Program-made: the position numbers and the translations under genes | Shown: positions 35,964 through 45,182 of the stretch, one piece after another | Layout of the letters: every line of letters begins with the position of its first letter | How positions within the stretch are numbered: the stretch's first letter is position 1 | The notes under the pieces: generated by a model | Told to the model about the DNA's origin: nothing | The model's input: the letters and a program-made list of their open reading frames with translations, nothing else | Databases searched by the model: none | NCBI GenBank assembly: GCA_902576785.1 | Contig: CACGWC010000008.1 | Coordinates: 1 to 61,467 of the forward strand | Length of the DNA stretch: 61,467 nucleotides | DNA from: an uncultured Pelagibacteraceae bacterium | GTDB taxonomy: Bacteria > Pseudomonadota > Alphaproteobacteria > Pelagibacterales > Pelagibacteraceae | Direction of reading: 5' to 3'

Positions 35964-37586
35964 ATGGCGCGATATATCTTTGTCACTGGCGGCGTGGTAT
36001 CATCTCTTGGAAAAGGATTATCATCAGCATCACTTGCATATTTATTAAAGTCACAAGGTTATAAAGTTAGGATACGTAAAATGGATCCATATTTAAATGT
36101 TGATCCGGGAACAATGAGTCCTTTTCAGCACGGAGAGGTATTTGTTACTGATGATGGTGCAGAAACAGACTTAGATTTAGGACATTACGAAAGATTTACA
36201 AATATTTCATCAAAACAATCGGATAATATTACTACAGGTAAAATTTATAGCGATGTAATCAAAAAAGAGAGACAAGGGGGCTATCTGGGTAAGACAGTTC
36301 AGGTTATACCTCACATAACAGATAGAATTAAAAAATTTATTAGCAAAGACATTAGTAACGAAGATTTTGTAATTTGTGAAATTGGTGGAACTGTTGGTGA
36401 CATAGAAAGTTTACCATTTCTAGAAGCTATAAGACAGTTCTCAAACGATCATGGAAGGTCTAGAACATTATTTGTTCACTTAACATTAGTTCCTTTCATG
36501 AAATCTTCTGATGAGATAAAAACTAAACCTACACAACATAGTGTTAAAGAATTAAGAAGTATAGGTATACAACCAGATATTGTTATATGCAGATCAGAGC
36601 AGCATATACCTTTAGAGCAAAGAAAAAAAATATCTTTATTTTGTAATGTTGATATTGAAAATGTTATTGAGACTGTTGATGTTCGAACAATTTATGAGGC
36701 TCCAATTAGTTTTTATAACCAAAAATTAGATAACCAAGTTTTAAAATATTTTAAAATAAAATCAAAAAAGAAACCTAATTTAAATCCATGGAAAAATATT
36801 ACCTCTACTGTTCTAAAAAATAATAAAGTAATTAACATTGGAATAATCGGTAAATATGTAAATTTAAAAGATGCATATAAATCTTTAGATGAAGCATTAA
36901 CACACGGTGGTATAGCAAATAATGTTAAAGTTAATTTGGTAAGAATTGAATCTGATAAATTAAAAAAAAATGAAATAACCAAAAAACTTAAGAGTGTTTC
37001 TGGAATATTAATACCAGGTGGATTTGGTAAAAGAGGAACAGGAGGGAAGATTGCAGCAATTAAATATGCAAGAGAAAAAAAAATACCCTTTTTTGGTATT
37101 TGTTTTGGAATGCAAATGGCAATTATTGAATTTGCCAGAAATATATTAAATATTAAAAATGCCAGTTCTACAGAGTTTGATAAAAAATGCTTTCCTGTAA
37201 TTGGATTAATCCATGAATGGAACAGAAATGGAAAAGTTTTTAAGGGCACAGAAAAAAACCTTGGTGGAACAATGAGATTAGGTCTTTACACAGCTAAATT
37301 ACAAAATAATTCTGCCATAAAGAAGATTTATAAATCTAATATAATAAAAGAAAGACATAGACACAGATATGAAGTTAATAATAATCAGAGATCAAAATTT
37401 GAGAAAAAAGGATTAATATTTTCAGGAATGTCACCAGATAATAAATTGCCTGAAATAATAGAGTTAAAAAATCATCCTTGGTTTATAGGTGTTCAATTTC
37501 ATCCAGAGTTCAAATCAAGACCATTATCACCACATCCGTTATTTAAATCATTTATAAAGGCTGCAAAGAACTATCATGGAAAATAG
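35964..37586 (+). CDS. pyrG: CTP synthase
   Basis: Converts UTP to CTP using glutamine. It has 540 residues. The amidoligase domain starts [20 protein letters not shown] with the P-loop-like motif, followed by [20 protein letters not shown] (about 40-59) and [12 protein letters not shown] near 140. The glutaminase domain holds GGFGKRG near 352, the nucleophile cysteine in [12 protein letters not shown] near 376-387, and the H-E pair in [12 protein letters not shown] near 511-522. The 40-nt gap after secG is one of the wider gaps locally. Its end overlaps kdsA by 11 nt. Confidence 0.97.
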   Translation: MARYIFVTGGVVSSLGKGLSSASLAYLLKSQGYKVRIRKMDPYLNVDPGTMSPFQHGEVFVTDDGAETDLDLGHYERFTNISSKQSDNITTGKIYSDVIKKERQGGYLGKTVQVIPHITDRIKKFISKDISNEDFVICEIGGTVGDIESLPFLEAIRQFSNDHGRSRTLFVHLTLVPFMKSSDEIKTKPTQHSVKELRSIGIQPDIVICRSEQHIPLEQRKKISLFCNVDIENVIETVDVRTIYEAPISFYNQKLDNQVLKYFKIKSKKKPNLNPWKNITSTVLKNNKVINIGIIGKYVNLKDAYKSLDEALTHGGIANNVKVNLVRIESDKLKKNEITKKLKSVSGILIPGGFGKRGTGGKIAAIKYAREKKIPFFGICFGMQMAIIEFARNILNIKNASSTEFDKKCFPVIGLIHEWNRNGKVFKGTEKNLGGTMRLGLYTAKLQNNSAIKKIYKSNIIKERHRHRYEVNNNQRSKFEKKGLIFSGMSPDNKLPEIIELKNHPWFIGVQFHPEFKSRPLSPHPLFKSFIKAAKNYHGK

Positions 37587-38409
37587 AATTGTTAAGTGTC
37601 AGGATTTAAATATATCTAACTCAAATAAAATTTGTTTAATAGCAGGACCCTGCCAATTAGAAACTGAGCAACATGCTCTAGATATGGCAGGAGAAATAAA
37701 AAAAATTGCAGACAAATATAATATTGGATTAATTTATAAAACTTCCTTTGATAAAGCTAACAGAACAAGCCTTGATGGAAAAAGAGGAGCAGGATTAGAA
37801 AATTCGTTACCAGTTTTTGATAAAATAAAAAAACAAATAAAAATCCCTGTCCTTACAGATATTCATAATGCAGAACAATGTGCAATTGTTGCCCCTCATA
37901 TAGATGTTTTACAAATACCCGCTTTTTTGTGTAGACAAACAGACTTATTAATTGCTGCCGCAAAAACAAAAAAAATCATTAATGTAAAAAAGGGTCAGTT
38001 CTTGGCTCCATGGGATATGGTTAATGTAACAAAAAAAATATCAGACTCAGGAAATAATAATATTCTAGTAACAGAGAGAGGAGCTAGTTTTGGATATAAC
38101 ACTTTAGTGTCTGACATGAGATCAATCCCTATAATGGCAAAGAATGGTTATCCAATTATTTTTGATGCCACTCACTCAGTTCAACAACCAGGAGGTCAAG
38201 GTAATAAAAGTGGTGGACAAAGAGAATTTGTCGAACATTTATCAAGAGCTGCTGTTGCAGTTGGTGTTGCTGCAATTTTTATAGAAACACATCAAGATCC
38301 TGATAATGCCCCCTCTGATGGTCCAAATATGGTTCCACTTAAAGAATTAGATAATCTTATAAGTCAGATAGTTCAAATAGATAATCTAGTAAAAAAAAAT
38401 AATGTCTAA
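37576..38409 (+). CDS. kdsA: 3-deoxy-8-phosphooctulonate (KDO-8-P) synthase
   Basis: Condenses PEP and arabinose 5-phosphate to make KDO for the LPS core, linking with the lipid A genes at 23240-27426. It has 277 residues, with [17 protein letters not shown] at about 21-37, [14 protein letters not shown] text ([20 protein letters not shown]) near 54-73, [15 protein letters not shown] near 115-129 and [20 protein letters not shown] near 198-217. It overlaps pyrG by 11 nt and eno by 8 nt. Confidence 0.95.
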   Translation: MENRIVKCQDLNISNSNKICLIAGPCQLETEQHALDMAGEIKKIADKYNIGLIYKTSFDKANRTSLDGKRGAGLENSLPVFDKIKKQIKIPVLTDIHNAEQCAIVAPHIDVLQIPAFLCRQTDLLIAAAKTKKIINVKKGQFLAPWDMVNVTKKISDSGNNNILVTERGASFGYNTLVSDMRSIPIMAKNGYPIIFDATHSVQQPGGQGNKSGGQREFVEHLSRAAVAVGVAAIFIETHQDPDNAPSDGPNMVPLKELDNLISQIVQIDNLVKKNNV

Positions 38410-39661
38410 AATTTCAAAAATTATTGCAAGACAAGTTTTTGATAGCAGAGGAAATCCAACAATAGAAACTGAAGTATTTGTAAAAGACATTAGTGCCTCA
38501 GCGATTTGTCCCTCGGGTGCATCTACAGGAACTTATGAAGCTTTTGAAAAAAGAGATATAAATAATAAAAAATACCTTGGAAAAAGCGTTTTAAAACCTG
38601 TTGAATTTATAAATAAGGTAATATCAAAAAAGTTAAAAAATTTTAATATCCATCAACAAGAAAAAATAGATAATTTATTAATTAGGCTTGATGGTACAAA
38701 ACAGAAAAAAAAAGTTGGAGCTAACGCAATTCTTTCTGTCTCAATAGCTGTCAAAAAACTTTCATCAAAAATAAAAAAGATACCAATTTATAAAAATTTA
38801 CTTGTAAATAAAAACTTCAAATTACCATATCCGATGATGAATATAATTAATGGTGGAGCACATGCAAATAATGGTCTTAGAATACAAGAATTTATGATCA
38901 GACCAGACAAAGCAAAATCATTTTCAGAGGGTGTTAGGATATGTTTTATAGTCATCAATAAACTAAGAGATTTAATAAAAAAAATGGGTCATTCTACATC
39001 TGTAGGTGATGAAGGTGGATTTGCGCCTATGATAAATGATAATGAAAGTGCGCTAAAACTAATAGTAAAAGCAATAAACTTATCTGGTTTTAAAAATGGA
39101 AAAGATATAGTTATTTGTTTGGATGTTGCGGCAAATGAGTTAATAAAAAATAAACATTATTCAATTCATTCTAAAAAGTACGTAAATGTGGACAAAACAA
39201 TTTCTGAATACCTAAAATTAATAAGAAAATATAAAATAAAATCGATAGAAGATCCATTTGGTGAAAACGATTGGTCTGCATGGACAAAATTATTAACACA
39301 AACAAAAGATAAAGTGCAAATTGTTGGTGATGACCTATTTGTTACAAATTTGGAACGATTAAAAATTGGTTTCTTGAATGTTTCAGCAAATTCAATATTG
39401 ATTAAATTAAACCAAATTGGAACTGTAACTGAAACATTAGAGGTAATAAAATTTGCAAAATTGATAGGGTATAAGACTATAATTTCTCACAGGTCTGGAG
39501 ACAGTGAAGACACATTTATTGCAGATTTTGCAGTTGGTACAGATTCTAATCAGATAAAAACAGGATCATTGTCTAGATCAGAAAGAGTATCAAAATATAA
39601 CCAATTGTTAAGAATTGAGTATAATCTTGGAAAAAAATCTAAAATGCATAATATTAATTAA
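38402..39661 (+). CDS. eno: Enolase
   Basis: Glycolytic 2-phosphoglycerate dehydratase, also an RNA-degradosome partner in some bacteria. It has 419 residues. Motifs are ARQVFDSRGNPTIETEVF (about 9-26), SGASTGTYEAFEKRD near 38-52, NGGAHANNGLRIQEFMI near 150-166, metal ligands in VCLDVAANE, SIEDPFGENDW and VGDDLFVTN, and the catalytic lysine region SILIKLNQIGTVTETL followed by SHRSGDSEDTFIADFAVG. It is well conserved although the gene is very lysine-rich. One base separates its last codon context from the ftsB start (TAATG). Confidence 0.97.
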   Translation: MSKISKIIARQVFDSRGNPTIETEVFVKDISASAICPSGASTGTYEAFEKRDINNKKYLGKSVLKPVEFINKVISKKLKNFNIHQQEKIDNLLIRLDGTKQKKKVGANAILSVSIAVKKLSSKIKKIPIYKNLLVNKNFKLPYPMMNIINGGAHANNGLRIQEFMIRPDKAKSFSEGVRICFIVINKLRDLIKKMGHSTSVGDEGGFAPMINDNESALKLIVKAINLSGFKNGKDIVICLDVAANELIKNKHYSIHSKKYVNVDKTISEYLKLIRKYKIKSIEDPFGENDWSAWTKLLTQTKDKVQIVGDDLFVTNLERLKIGFLNVSANSILIKLNQIGTVTETLEVIKFAKLIGYKTIISHRSGDSEDTFIADFAVGTDSNQIKTGSLSRSERVSKYNQLLRIEYNLGKKSKMHNIN

Positions 39662-39966
39662 TGTTAGATAAAATAAAAAAAAATTATTTTATATTAATTA
39701 TAACTTTTTTGTTTATTTATTTTTTTTTCAATTTATTAGGTGGCGATAGAGGTTTAATTTCCTACATAAAAAAAAAAGAGATTTATGAAGATTTAAAAAT
39801 TAAACAGAATGATCTACGAATCAAAATTCAAGATTTAGAGCATAAAAATTCGTTATTAACTGAAAATATAGACCTTGATTTTATTGAAATTTTAATACGA
39901 GACAAATTTTTATTTGGAAAAGAGGGAGAGACTACCTATATAATAAAGAAGAATGGAAAAAACTAA
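39661..39966 (+). CDS. ftsB: Septum formation initiator family protein, FtsB/DivIC-like
   Basis: Small bitopic division protein, 101 residues: a short cytoplasmic N-terminus, one membrane helix (about 9-26), then a coiled coil (about 38-66, with [20 protein letters not shown]) and a C-terminal region with [18 protein letters not shown] typical of FtsB/DivIC. It bridges FtsL and FtsQ at the division site. The position after eno is standard in Alphaproteobacteria. The next gene, lipA, overlaps its end by 14 nt; pyruvate dehydrogenase genes often found between them are missing. Confidence 0.88.
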   Translation: MLDKIKKNYFILIITFLFIYFFFNLLGGDRGLISYIKKKEIYEDLKIKQNDLRIKIQDLEHKNSLLTENIDLDFIEILIRDKFLFGKEGETTYIIKKNGKN

Positions 39967-40876
39967 ACCAAGACATCCAGAAAAAGTAAAAAACCCAATA
40001 AATCCTATTAAAAAGAAACCTAAATGGATTAGGTCTAAACTTTCTGATAGTAAAGAATTTTTTCTTACTAAAACTGTAGTTAATCAAAATAATCTTGTTA
40101 CTGTTTGTCAGGAAGCAAACTGCCCAAACATAACAGAGTGTTGGAGCAAAAGACACGCAACATTTATGATTATGGGAGATACTTGTACAAGAGCATGCGC
40201 ATTTTGTGATGTAAAAACTGGAAAACCAGAAAAATTAGATCCTTTTGAACATATTAAAATAGCAAATGCTGTAAATAAATTGAACTTAAGACATGTTGTT
40301 ATAACATCAGTAGATAGAGATGATTTACCAGATGGTGGGTCAAATCATTTCAAAGAAGTGGTATTGATGACTAGAAAAAAAAACCCAAACACCACAATCG
40401 AAGTTTTAACTCCAGATTTTTTAAGAAAAGGTGAGTCTTATAAAACAATATTAGAGTCTGAACCTGATGTTTTTAATCATAATATTGAAACAGTACCAAG
40501 ACTGTATGTCAAAGTGAGACCAGGTGCTAGATACTTCGCATCCTTAGAACTTCTTAAGAATGCAAAATTAAATAATAAAAAAGTATTTACTAAATCTGGA
40601 GTCATGGTTGGTTTAGGTGAAGAGAGAGACGAAATAATTCAAGTTATGGATGATCTAAGATCAGCAGATGTAGATTTTTTAACAATAGGGCAATATTTGC
40701 AGCCGTCAGTAAAACATCATCCCTTAGATAGATACTATCATCCAGACGAATTTAAAGAATTAGAAGTAATAGCAAAGTCAAAAGGATTTTTATTAGTTTC
40801 TTCATCTCCTTTAACCAGATCATCATATCACGCAGATGAAGATTTTGCTAAATTAAAACAAAACAGACATAATTAA
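39953..40876 (+). CDS. lipA: Lipoyl synthase (radical SAM)
   Basis: Inserts two sulphur atoms into octanoylated lipoyl domains. It has 307 residues. The auxiliary cluster cysteines are C52, C57 and C63 in [14 protein letters not shown], the radical-SAM cluster cysteines are C78, C82 and C85 in CTRACAFC, and the C-terminal serine ligand lies in the [10 protein letters not shown] motif near 288-297. The ATG at 39953 lies inside ftsB. Lipoylated targets (PDH, OGDH, glycine cleavage) are not encoded in the window. Confidence 0.96.
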   Translation: MEKTKPRHPEKVKNPINPIKKKPKWIRSKLSDSKEFFLTKTVVNQNNLVTVCQEANCPNITECWSKRHATFMIMGDTCTRACAFCDVKTGKPEKLDPFEHIKIANAVNKLNLRHVVITSVDRDDLPDGGSNHFKEVVLMTRKKNPNTTIEVLTPDFLRKGESYKTILESEPDVFNHNIETVPRLYVKVRPGARYFASLELLKNAKLNNKKVFTKSGVMVGLGEERDEIIQVMDDLRSADVDFLTIGQYLQPSVKHHPLDRYYHPDEFKELEVIAKSKGFLLVSSSPLTRSSYHADEDFAKLKQNRHN

Positions 40877-40880
40877 TTAA

Positions 40881-41318
40881 ATGCCAAAAGCATCTGTAAC
40901 GCGACTTATAGAACGCGATAAAAAAACACTTATAAATTTTGTTTTAGATATTGAAAAATATCCAGAATTTATTCCTTTCTGTATAGATTCAAAGGTGTAC
41001 AAAAAAAAAGAGGAAAAAGATTCTATTAATATAATAGCTGATTTAACTATTGGTAAAAAACCTTTTACAGATACTTATAAAAGCGATGTTAGATTTGATA
41101 AAATAAATGATCATATCCATGTCACGAATATTGATGGACCACTTAATTATCTTGAAAATAACTGGAAATTTATTGAAAAAGATAATTTTACAGAAGTTCA
41201 TTTCGATGTTGATTTTGAAATTAAGAATAAATTTCTTAATATTATAATGTCAAAATCTTTTCAATATGGACTTAATAAAATAGCTGATGCTTTTCAAAAA
41301 AGAGCTGAAAGTCTCTAA
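40881..41318 (+). CDS. START/COQ10-RatA family protein (ubiquinone-binding type)
   Basis: 145 residues, polyketide cyclase/START fold. The start ASVTRLIERDKKTLINFVLDIEKYPEFIPFC matches the family pattern of small COQ10 and RatA-like proteins (YPEFIPFC), and FEIKNKFLNIIMSKSFQYGL lies at the C-terminus. In Alphaproteobacteria this gene normally follows lipA and is thought to help coenzyme Q function or delivery; a ribosome-binding (RatA) role is another possibility that the sequence does not settle. It begins 4 nt after lipA and converges on the cinA-like gene with an 8-nt or shorter gap. Confidence 0.85.
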   Translation: MPKASVTRLIERDKKTLINFVLDIEKYPEFIPFCIDSKVYKKKEEKDSINIIADLTIGKKPFTDTYKSDVRFDKINDHIHVTNIDGPLNYLENNWKFIEKDNFTEVHFDVDFEIKNKFLNIIMSKSFQYGLNKIADAFQKRAESL

Positions 41319-41325
41319 TTTATAA

Positions 41326-41790
41326 CTAAATAATTTTTATTAATAAATTAATACATTTTTCAACAGTATTATTTTGTATTATTGATCTTTTCCTTTTTCC
41401 AAATAAATTTTTGATAATAAAAATTTTATTTCCTTTCTTTATACCAATAAATACAAGACCTACAGGTTTATTTTTTGTACCACCTTTAGGACCTGCAACA
41501 CCTGTAATTGATAGGTTGATTTTGCATTTTGATAATTTTGATAAATTTTCTACCATGGATTTACAACATTCTTGGCTTACAGCTCCATATTTATCAATTG
41601 TGCTTTTTTTAACTTTGAGAATTTTAATTTTAGCATTGTTAGAGTATGTAATTAATCCCATCTTAAAGTACTTTGATGAGCCGCTTAATTTAGTTAATTT
41701 ACTGGATAGTAAACCACCAGTGCAAGACTCTGCTATAGATATTGTGTTTTTTGTTTTTATCAATTTTTTGTGTAATTTATCAATGCTCAT
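41326..41790 (-). CDS. CinA C-terminal domain protein (NMN deamidase-like)
   Basis: Stand-alone CinA_C domain, 154 residues. The start region TISIAESCTGGLLSSKLTKL contains the family ESCTGG motif, followed by GAVSQECCKSMVENLSKLSK and VAGPKGGTKNKPVGLVFIGI. PncC-type proteins of this family hydrolyse nicotinamide mononucleotide in pyridine nucleotide recycling, which is the likely role. The N-terminal CinA domain is absent, as is usual in Alphaproteobacteria. It overlaps pgpA by one base and probably shares its message. Confidence 0.9.
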   Translation of the reverse strand: MSIDKLHKKLIKTKNTISIAESCTGGLLSSKLTKLSGSSKYFKMGLITYSNNAKIKILKVKKSTIDKYGAVSQECCKSMVENLSKLSKCKINLSITGVAGPKGGTKNKPVGLVFIGIKKGNKIFIIKNLFGKRKRSIIQNNTVEKCINLLIKII

Positions 41791-42281
41791 TAAAATTTTA
41801 ATGAAATAAGATATATTATTAACATTGTATATAACCCAGCCATTATATCATCCATAATAATACCAAAAAAGTTTTTATGTTGTTTGTCAAAATAACTTAC
41901 AGGGAATGGTTTAACGATATCAAAAAATCTAAAAAGAATAAAAGACAATAAATAATATATTTCAATTGGAATATTAATTAAATTTTCAGACGATAAATAT
42001 ACTATTAGTATTAGAGGCATTGCTTGACCTAAAACTTCATCAATCACAATTTGCCTAGGATCTTTATTTTCAAATTCAGTTTCAGAGTCCATCACAGCAT
42101 AAAAAGAATAAAAAAATATTATAGAATATAAAATCAAAATATAATTTAAATTTTTAAATTGTAATATTTCAAATAATATATAAAGAATCACTAGCGTACT
42201 TAAGGATGTAAATGTTCCAGGAATTTTAGAAATATATCCATTTCCAAAAAAAGTTGAAATTAATACATTTATCTTTTTCAT
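41790..42281 (-). CDS. pgpA: Phosphatidylglycerophosphatase A
   Basis: Membrane phosphatase for phosphatidylglycerol synthesis. I choose the ATG at 42281 (163 residues, MKKINVLISTFFGNGYISKI) because it makes the standard ATGA overlap with ispDF; an upstream frame extension would add MFVIK. Family motifs are FFGNGYISKIPGTFTSL near 11-27, DPRQIVIDEVLGQ near 74-86 with the acidic residues, and the C-terminal FFGIIMDDIMAGLY near 134-147. Four membrane helices are visible. The minus-strand operon order is ispDF-pgpA-cinA. Confidence 0.93.
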   Translation of the reverse strand: MKKINVLISTFFGNGYISKIPGTFTSLSTLVILYILFEILQFKNLNYILILYSIIFFYSFYAVMDSETEFENKDPRQIVIDEVLGQAMPLILIVYLSSENLINIPIEIYYLLSFILFRFFDIVKPFPVSYFDKQHKNFFGIIMDDIMAGLYTMLIIYLISLKF

Positions 42282-43369
42282 TTTGATAACGAACAAACAA
42301 CTTCACATGCTATAGCTTGCTCTTTTCCAATTATACCTAACTTTTCTACAGTTTTACCTTTTAAGTTTATTAAATTTTTATTTATAGATAATAAACTTGA
42401 TAATGATTTTATTAATTTGTTTCTAATTTTTGAAACTTTTGGTTTTTCACATATCAAATTTATATCTATATTGTTTATTGAAAAGTTATTACCATTTAAA
42501 AATTTAAGAACTGGTGAAAGCATATTCTTAGATCTAATATTTTTAAATTTAGTTGAATTACTTGGAAATAGAGTGCCAATGTCGCTTTTTCTCATTGCCC
42601 CTAATAATGCATCTATAATTGCATGCAAAATTACGTCACCATCTGAGTGACCTTTTAGACCTGAGTGGAATGGAATTTTTACACCACCAAGGTAGAGTTT
42701 TTTATTTTTAATTAATCTGTGAACATCAAAACCAATTCCATAGTAAATTTGTGAATTTAAGTATTTTAAATCATCAATTGTTGTTATCTTAAAATTTTTC
42801 TTATCCCCAAGAATAAATTTAATTTTTTTATTATTATTTAAATATAAACTGGCCTCATCAGTAATTTTTGCCTTGTTAGTTTTGTATAAGTTAAATAGTT
42901 CCCTATAATTAAAACATTGAGGTGTCTGTGTTAATAAAATTTTATCTCTATCTAAATTATTTATTTTGTTTTTGCTTTTATACTTTACTGAATTTTCGGA
43001 ATATATATATGGTACAACAGCACTATTTTTGTTTAATTGATTTTTTAATCTTTTGAGTAAATTTAATGACAAATTTGGTCTAGCAGAATCATGAATAAAA
43101 ACATTTTTTATTTTTTTATTTTTTAAATAATTAAGTGCATTTTGTGTTGAATTATGTCTTTCTTTACCACCTTTAATTACTTCTACATTTTTGTAATTAA
43201 TTTTTTTATTTGAAACTATTAAAATTTTTCTAAATAAATTTGAGTCTATTGCTGTTTCTAATGAATGTTCAAATAAAGGCTTATTTTTATAGGTTATAAA
43301 TTGCTTATTTAATTTTGATTTAAATCTCTTACTTTTTCCAGCACTTAATAATATAAAACAATCACCCAT
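42278..43369 (-). CDS. ispDF: Bifunctional IspD/IspF (MEP cytidylyltransferase / MECDP synthase)
   Basis: Fused MEP-pathway enzyme, 363 residues, a fusion well known in Alphaproteobacteria. The IspD half (about 1-205) has FILLSAGKSKRFKSKLNKQF with the nucleotide-binding motif and FIHDSARPNLS near 90; the IspF half (about 208-363) has IGFDVHRLIKNKKLYLGGVK with the zinc ligands D and H, GHSDGDVILHAIIDALLGAM near 235-254, and EKLGIIGKEQAIACEVVC near 343. It complements dxr at 19330-20487. It is divergent from ntrY, with only 37 nt between them. Confidence 0.94.
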   Translation of the reverse strand: MGDCFILLSAGKSKRFKSKLNKQFITYKNKPLFEHSLETAIDSNLFRKILIVSNKKINYKNVEVIKGGKERHNSTQNALNYLKNKKIKNVFIHDSARPNLSLNLLKRLKNQLNKNSAVVPYIYSENSVKYKSKNKINNLDRDKILLTQTPQCFNYRELFNLYKTNKAKITDEASLYLNNNKKIKFILGDKKNFKITTIDDLKYLNSQIYYGIGFDVHRLIKNKKLYLGGVKIPFHSGLKGHSDGDVILHAIIDALLGAMRKSDIGTLFPSNSTKFKNIRSKNMLSPVLKFLNGNNFSINNIDINLICEKPKVSKIRNKLIKSLSSLLSINKNLINLKGKTVEKLGIIGKEQAIACEVVCSLSK

Positions 43370-43406
43370 GTATTTATTTATAAATTTTTATATATATTCA
43401 TAGTTT

Positions 43407-45179
43407 ATGCTAGCTTTCATAAAAAGAAATTTATTTATTATAATAATATTTCTTCTAACAGTATTATTGTCTTTCATTACTTTTCTAACTTTTATTGATA
43501 AAAGTTTCATTGAATTAAATGAGCATAATTTACAAATTGTTCTTATTATAAACATTGTTTTTTTATTATTGTTTTTTATTTTAATTTTTATCGATATTAA
43601 AAATTCTATTAAAAATAATATAAATGTAAGAGGCTCTGTTGCAAACAGAAAATATATTATATCTTTCGGACTTTTTACGTTAATTCCCTCATTACTCATT
43701 GCAATATTTTCTTTATTCATATTTTCATTCGCACTTGAAAAATATTTTGATAAAAAAATTACTACTGCAGTAAATAATTCTTATGAAATTGCAAAAAATT
43801 ATGTAGATGAAAAAAGAAACAAAATTCAATCTGAAATAGTTTTAATAGCTTTTGATTTAAATAAATACCATAATATCTACAAAACTGATCCAAATAGATT
43901 TGGAGCATTTTTAAATACTCAAAATTTAATTAGAGATATAGATCAACTTTATTTAATTAATTCATCAGGTGATTTAATTATTTCTGCAAATAACTCTAAA
44001 TATATTAAAATTGAAGAACGAGCCATGCAAATGGTAAGATCTGATGATCGTCCTCTTAAAATTATAAATGCTCCTGAAAATAGATCTGCAGCTGTAATAA
44101 GATTACAAAATTTTGAAGATACTTTTTTGTATGTTGTGAAGAGTTTAGACAAAAATATTTCTAATTATCTGGTAGAATCAGAAGAAGCCGTAAATTTTTA
44201 TTATACTGTAGAGAACCAAAGTTTAGGAATAAGAATTTCATTCGCTATTATATATATTTCTTTGGTAACTCTTTTATTATTTTTGTCCATAACTATAGCA
44301 ATTAGATTTTCATCAAGATTTTTTATATCCATTAATAATTTAATAACTGCTTCTGAAAAAATTGGTAAAGGAAATCTTGACGCAAAGGTTCCTGAACTTA
44401 AAGCAGATAGGGAAATGGAATTATTAAATAAGAATTTTAATTCTATGATAGAAAAATTAAAAAACCAACAAGACAAGCTATTATCAAATGAAAGACATGA
44501 AGCATGGGAAACGGTAGCTAGAAAAATGGCGCATGAGATAAAAAATCCTTTAACACCCATACAATTAACAATTGATAATCTTAATTCAAAATATTTACCA
44601 GACTTGATAGGTGAGAAAAAAATTAAATATCAAGAAAATTTAAAGACAATTTTAAAGCAAATTAAACAAATAGAAAATTTAATTAACGAATTTTCAGATT
44701 TTGCGAGAATGCCCAAACCCCATATTAAAAGTAATGATTTAATTAAAGTTTTAGAAGAGAATATCGAATTATTAAAAAAATTTGATAGTTCTATAAATTT
44801 TGAAATAAATAATAAAATAGGGGGGAAGGTTATAATTAATTTTGATAACGAACAGTTCAATAGATTATTTTTTAATTTAATTAAAAATTCAATAGAGAGC
44901 ATTAAGGAAAAAGTCAAAAAAACCAATATATTGTTGAAAAATATTAATATAGAAATTAATCAAAGAAGAGACTATATAACAGTTAACTTAACTGATACAG
45001 GTGAAGGTTTTAAGGATAAAAAAACCAAAGATATTATAAAACCATATTACACAACAAAAGAAAAAGGAACTGGCTTAGGATTATCAATAGTAGATAAAAT
45101 TATAAATGACCACAACGGATCAATAAAATTTTTAAATACAAATAATGGAGCTAAAGTTCAAATCATTATACCAAAGTAA
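43407..45179 (+). CDS. ntrY: Sensor histidine kinase NtrY, without PAS domain
   Basis: Membrane sensor of the NtrYX system, linked to nitrogen or redox sensing. It has 590 residues against about 720-770 in many Alphaproteobacteria. Membrane helices lie near 8-30, 42-63, 84-110 and 274-300, with an extracytoplasmic domain at about 111-273. HAMP is about 298-352 and leads straight into the dimerisation domain with phospho-acceptor H376 in KMAHEIKNPLTP, so no PAS domain fits between. The kinase domain has the N box with N490 and N494, D530-TGEGF, and G554-TGLGLS. The start MLAFIKRN at 43407 is the first ATG. ntrX follows after 3 nt. ntrB and ntrC are absent nearby. Confidence 0.9.
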   Translation: MLAFIKRNLFIIIIFLLTVLLSFITFLTFIDKSFIELNEHNLQIVLIINIVFLLLFFILIFIDIKNSIKNNINVRGSVANRKYIISFGLFTLIPSLLIAIFSLFIFSFALEKYFDKKITTAVNNSYEIAKNYVDEKRNKIQSEIVLIAFDLNKYHNIYKTDPNRFGAFLNTQNLIRDIDQLYLINSSGDLIISANNSKYIKIEERAMQMVRSDDRPLKIINAPENRSAAVIRLQNFEDTFLYVVKSLDKNISNYLVESEEAVNFYYTVENQSLGIRISFAIIYISLVTLLLFLSITIAIRFSSRFFISINNLITASEKIGKGNLDAKVPELKADREMELLNKNFNSMIEKLKNQQDKLLSNERHEAWETVARKMAHEIKNPLTPIQLTIDNLNSKYLPDLIGEKKIKYQENLKTILKQIKQIENLINEFSDFARMPKPHIKSNDLIKVLEENIELLKKFDSSINFEINNKIGGKVIINFDNEQFNRLFFNLIKNSIESIKEKVKKTNILLKNINIEINQRRDYITVNLTDTGEGFKDKKTKDIIKPYYTTKEKGTGLGLSIVDKIINDHNGSIKFLNTNNGAKVQIIIPK

Positions 45180-45182
45180 TTT

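Noticed and set aside
36713..37249. A 178-codon open frame on the minus strand inside pyrG
   Set aside because: It is antisense to a fully conserved gene, has no known domain or leader, and such frames arise often opposite AT-rich, lysine-rich genes.
41411..41809. A 132-codon plus-strand frame opposite the cinA-like gene
   Set aside because: The minus-strand gene has clear CinA motifs; the opposite frame looks hydrophobic only because of base composition.
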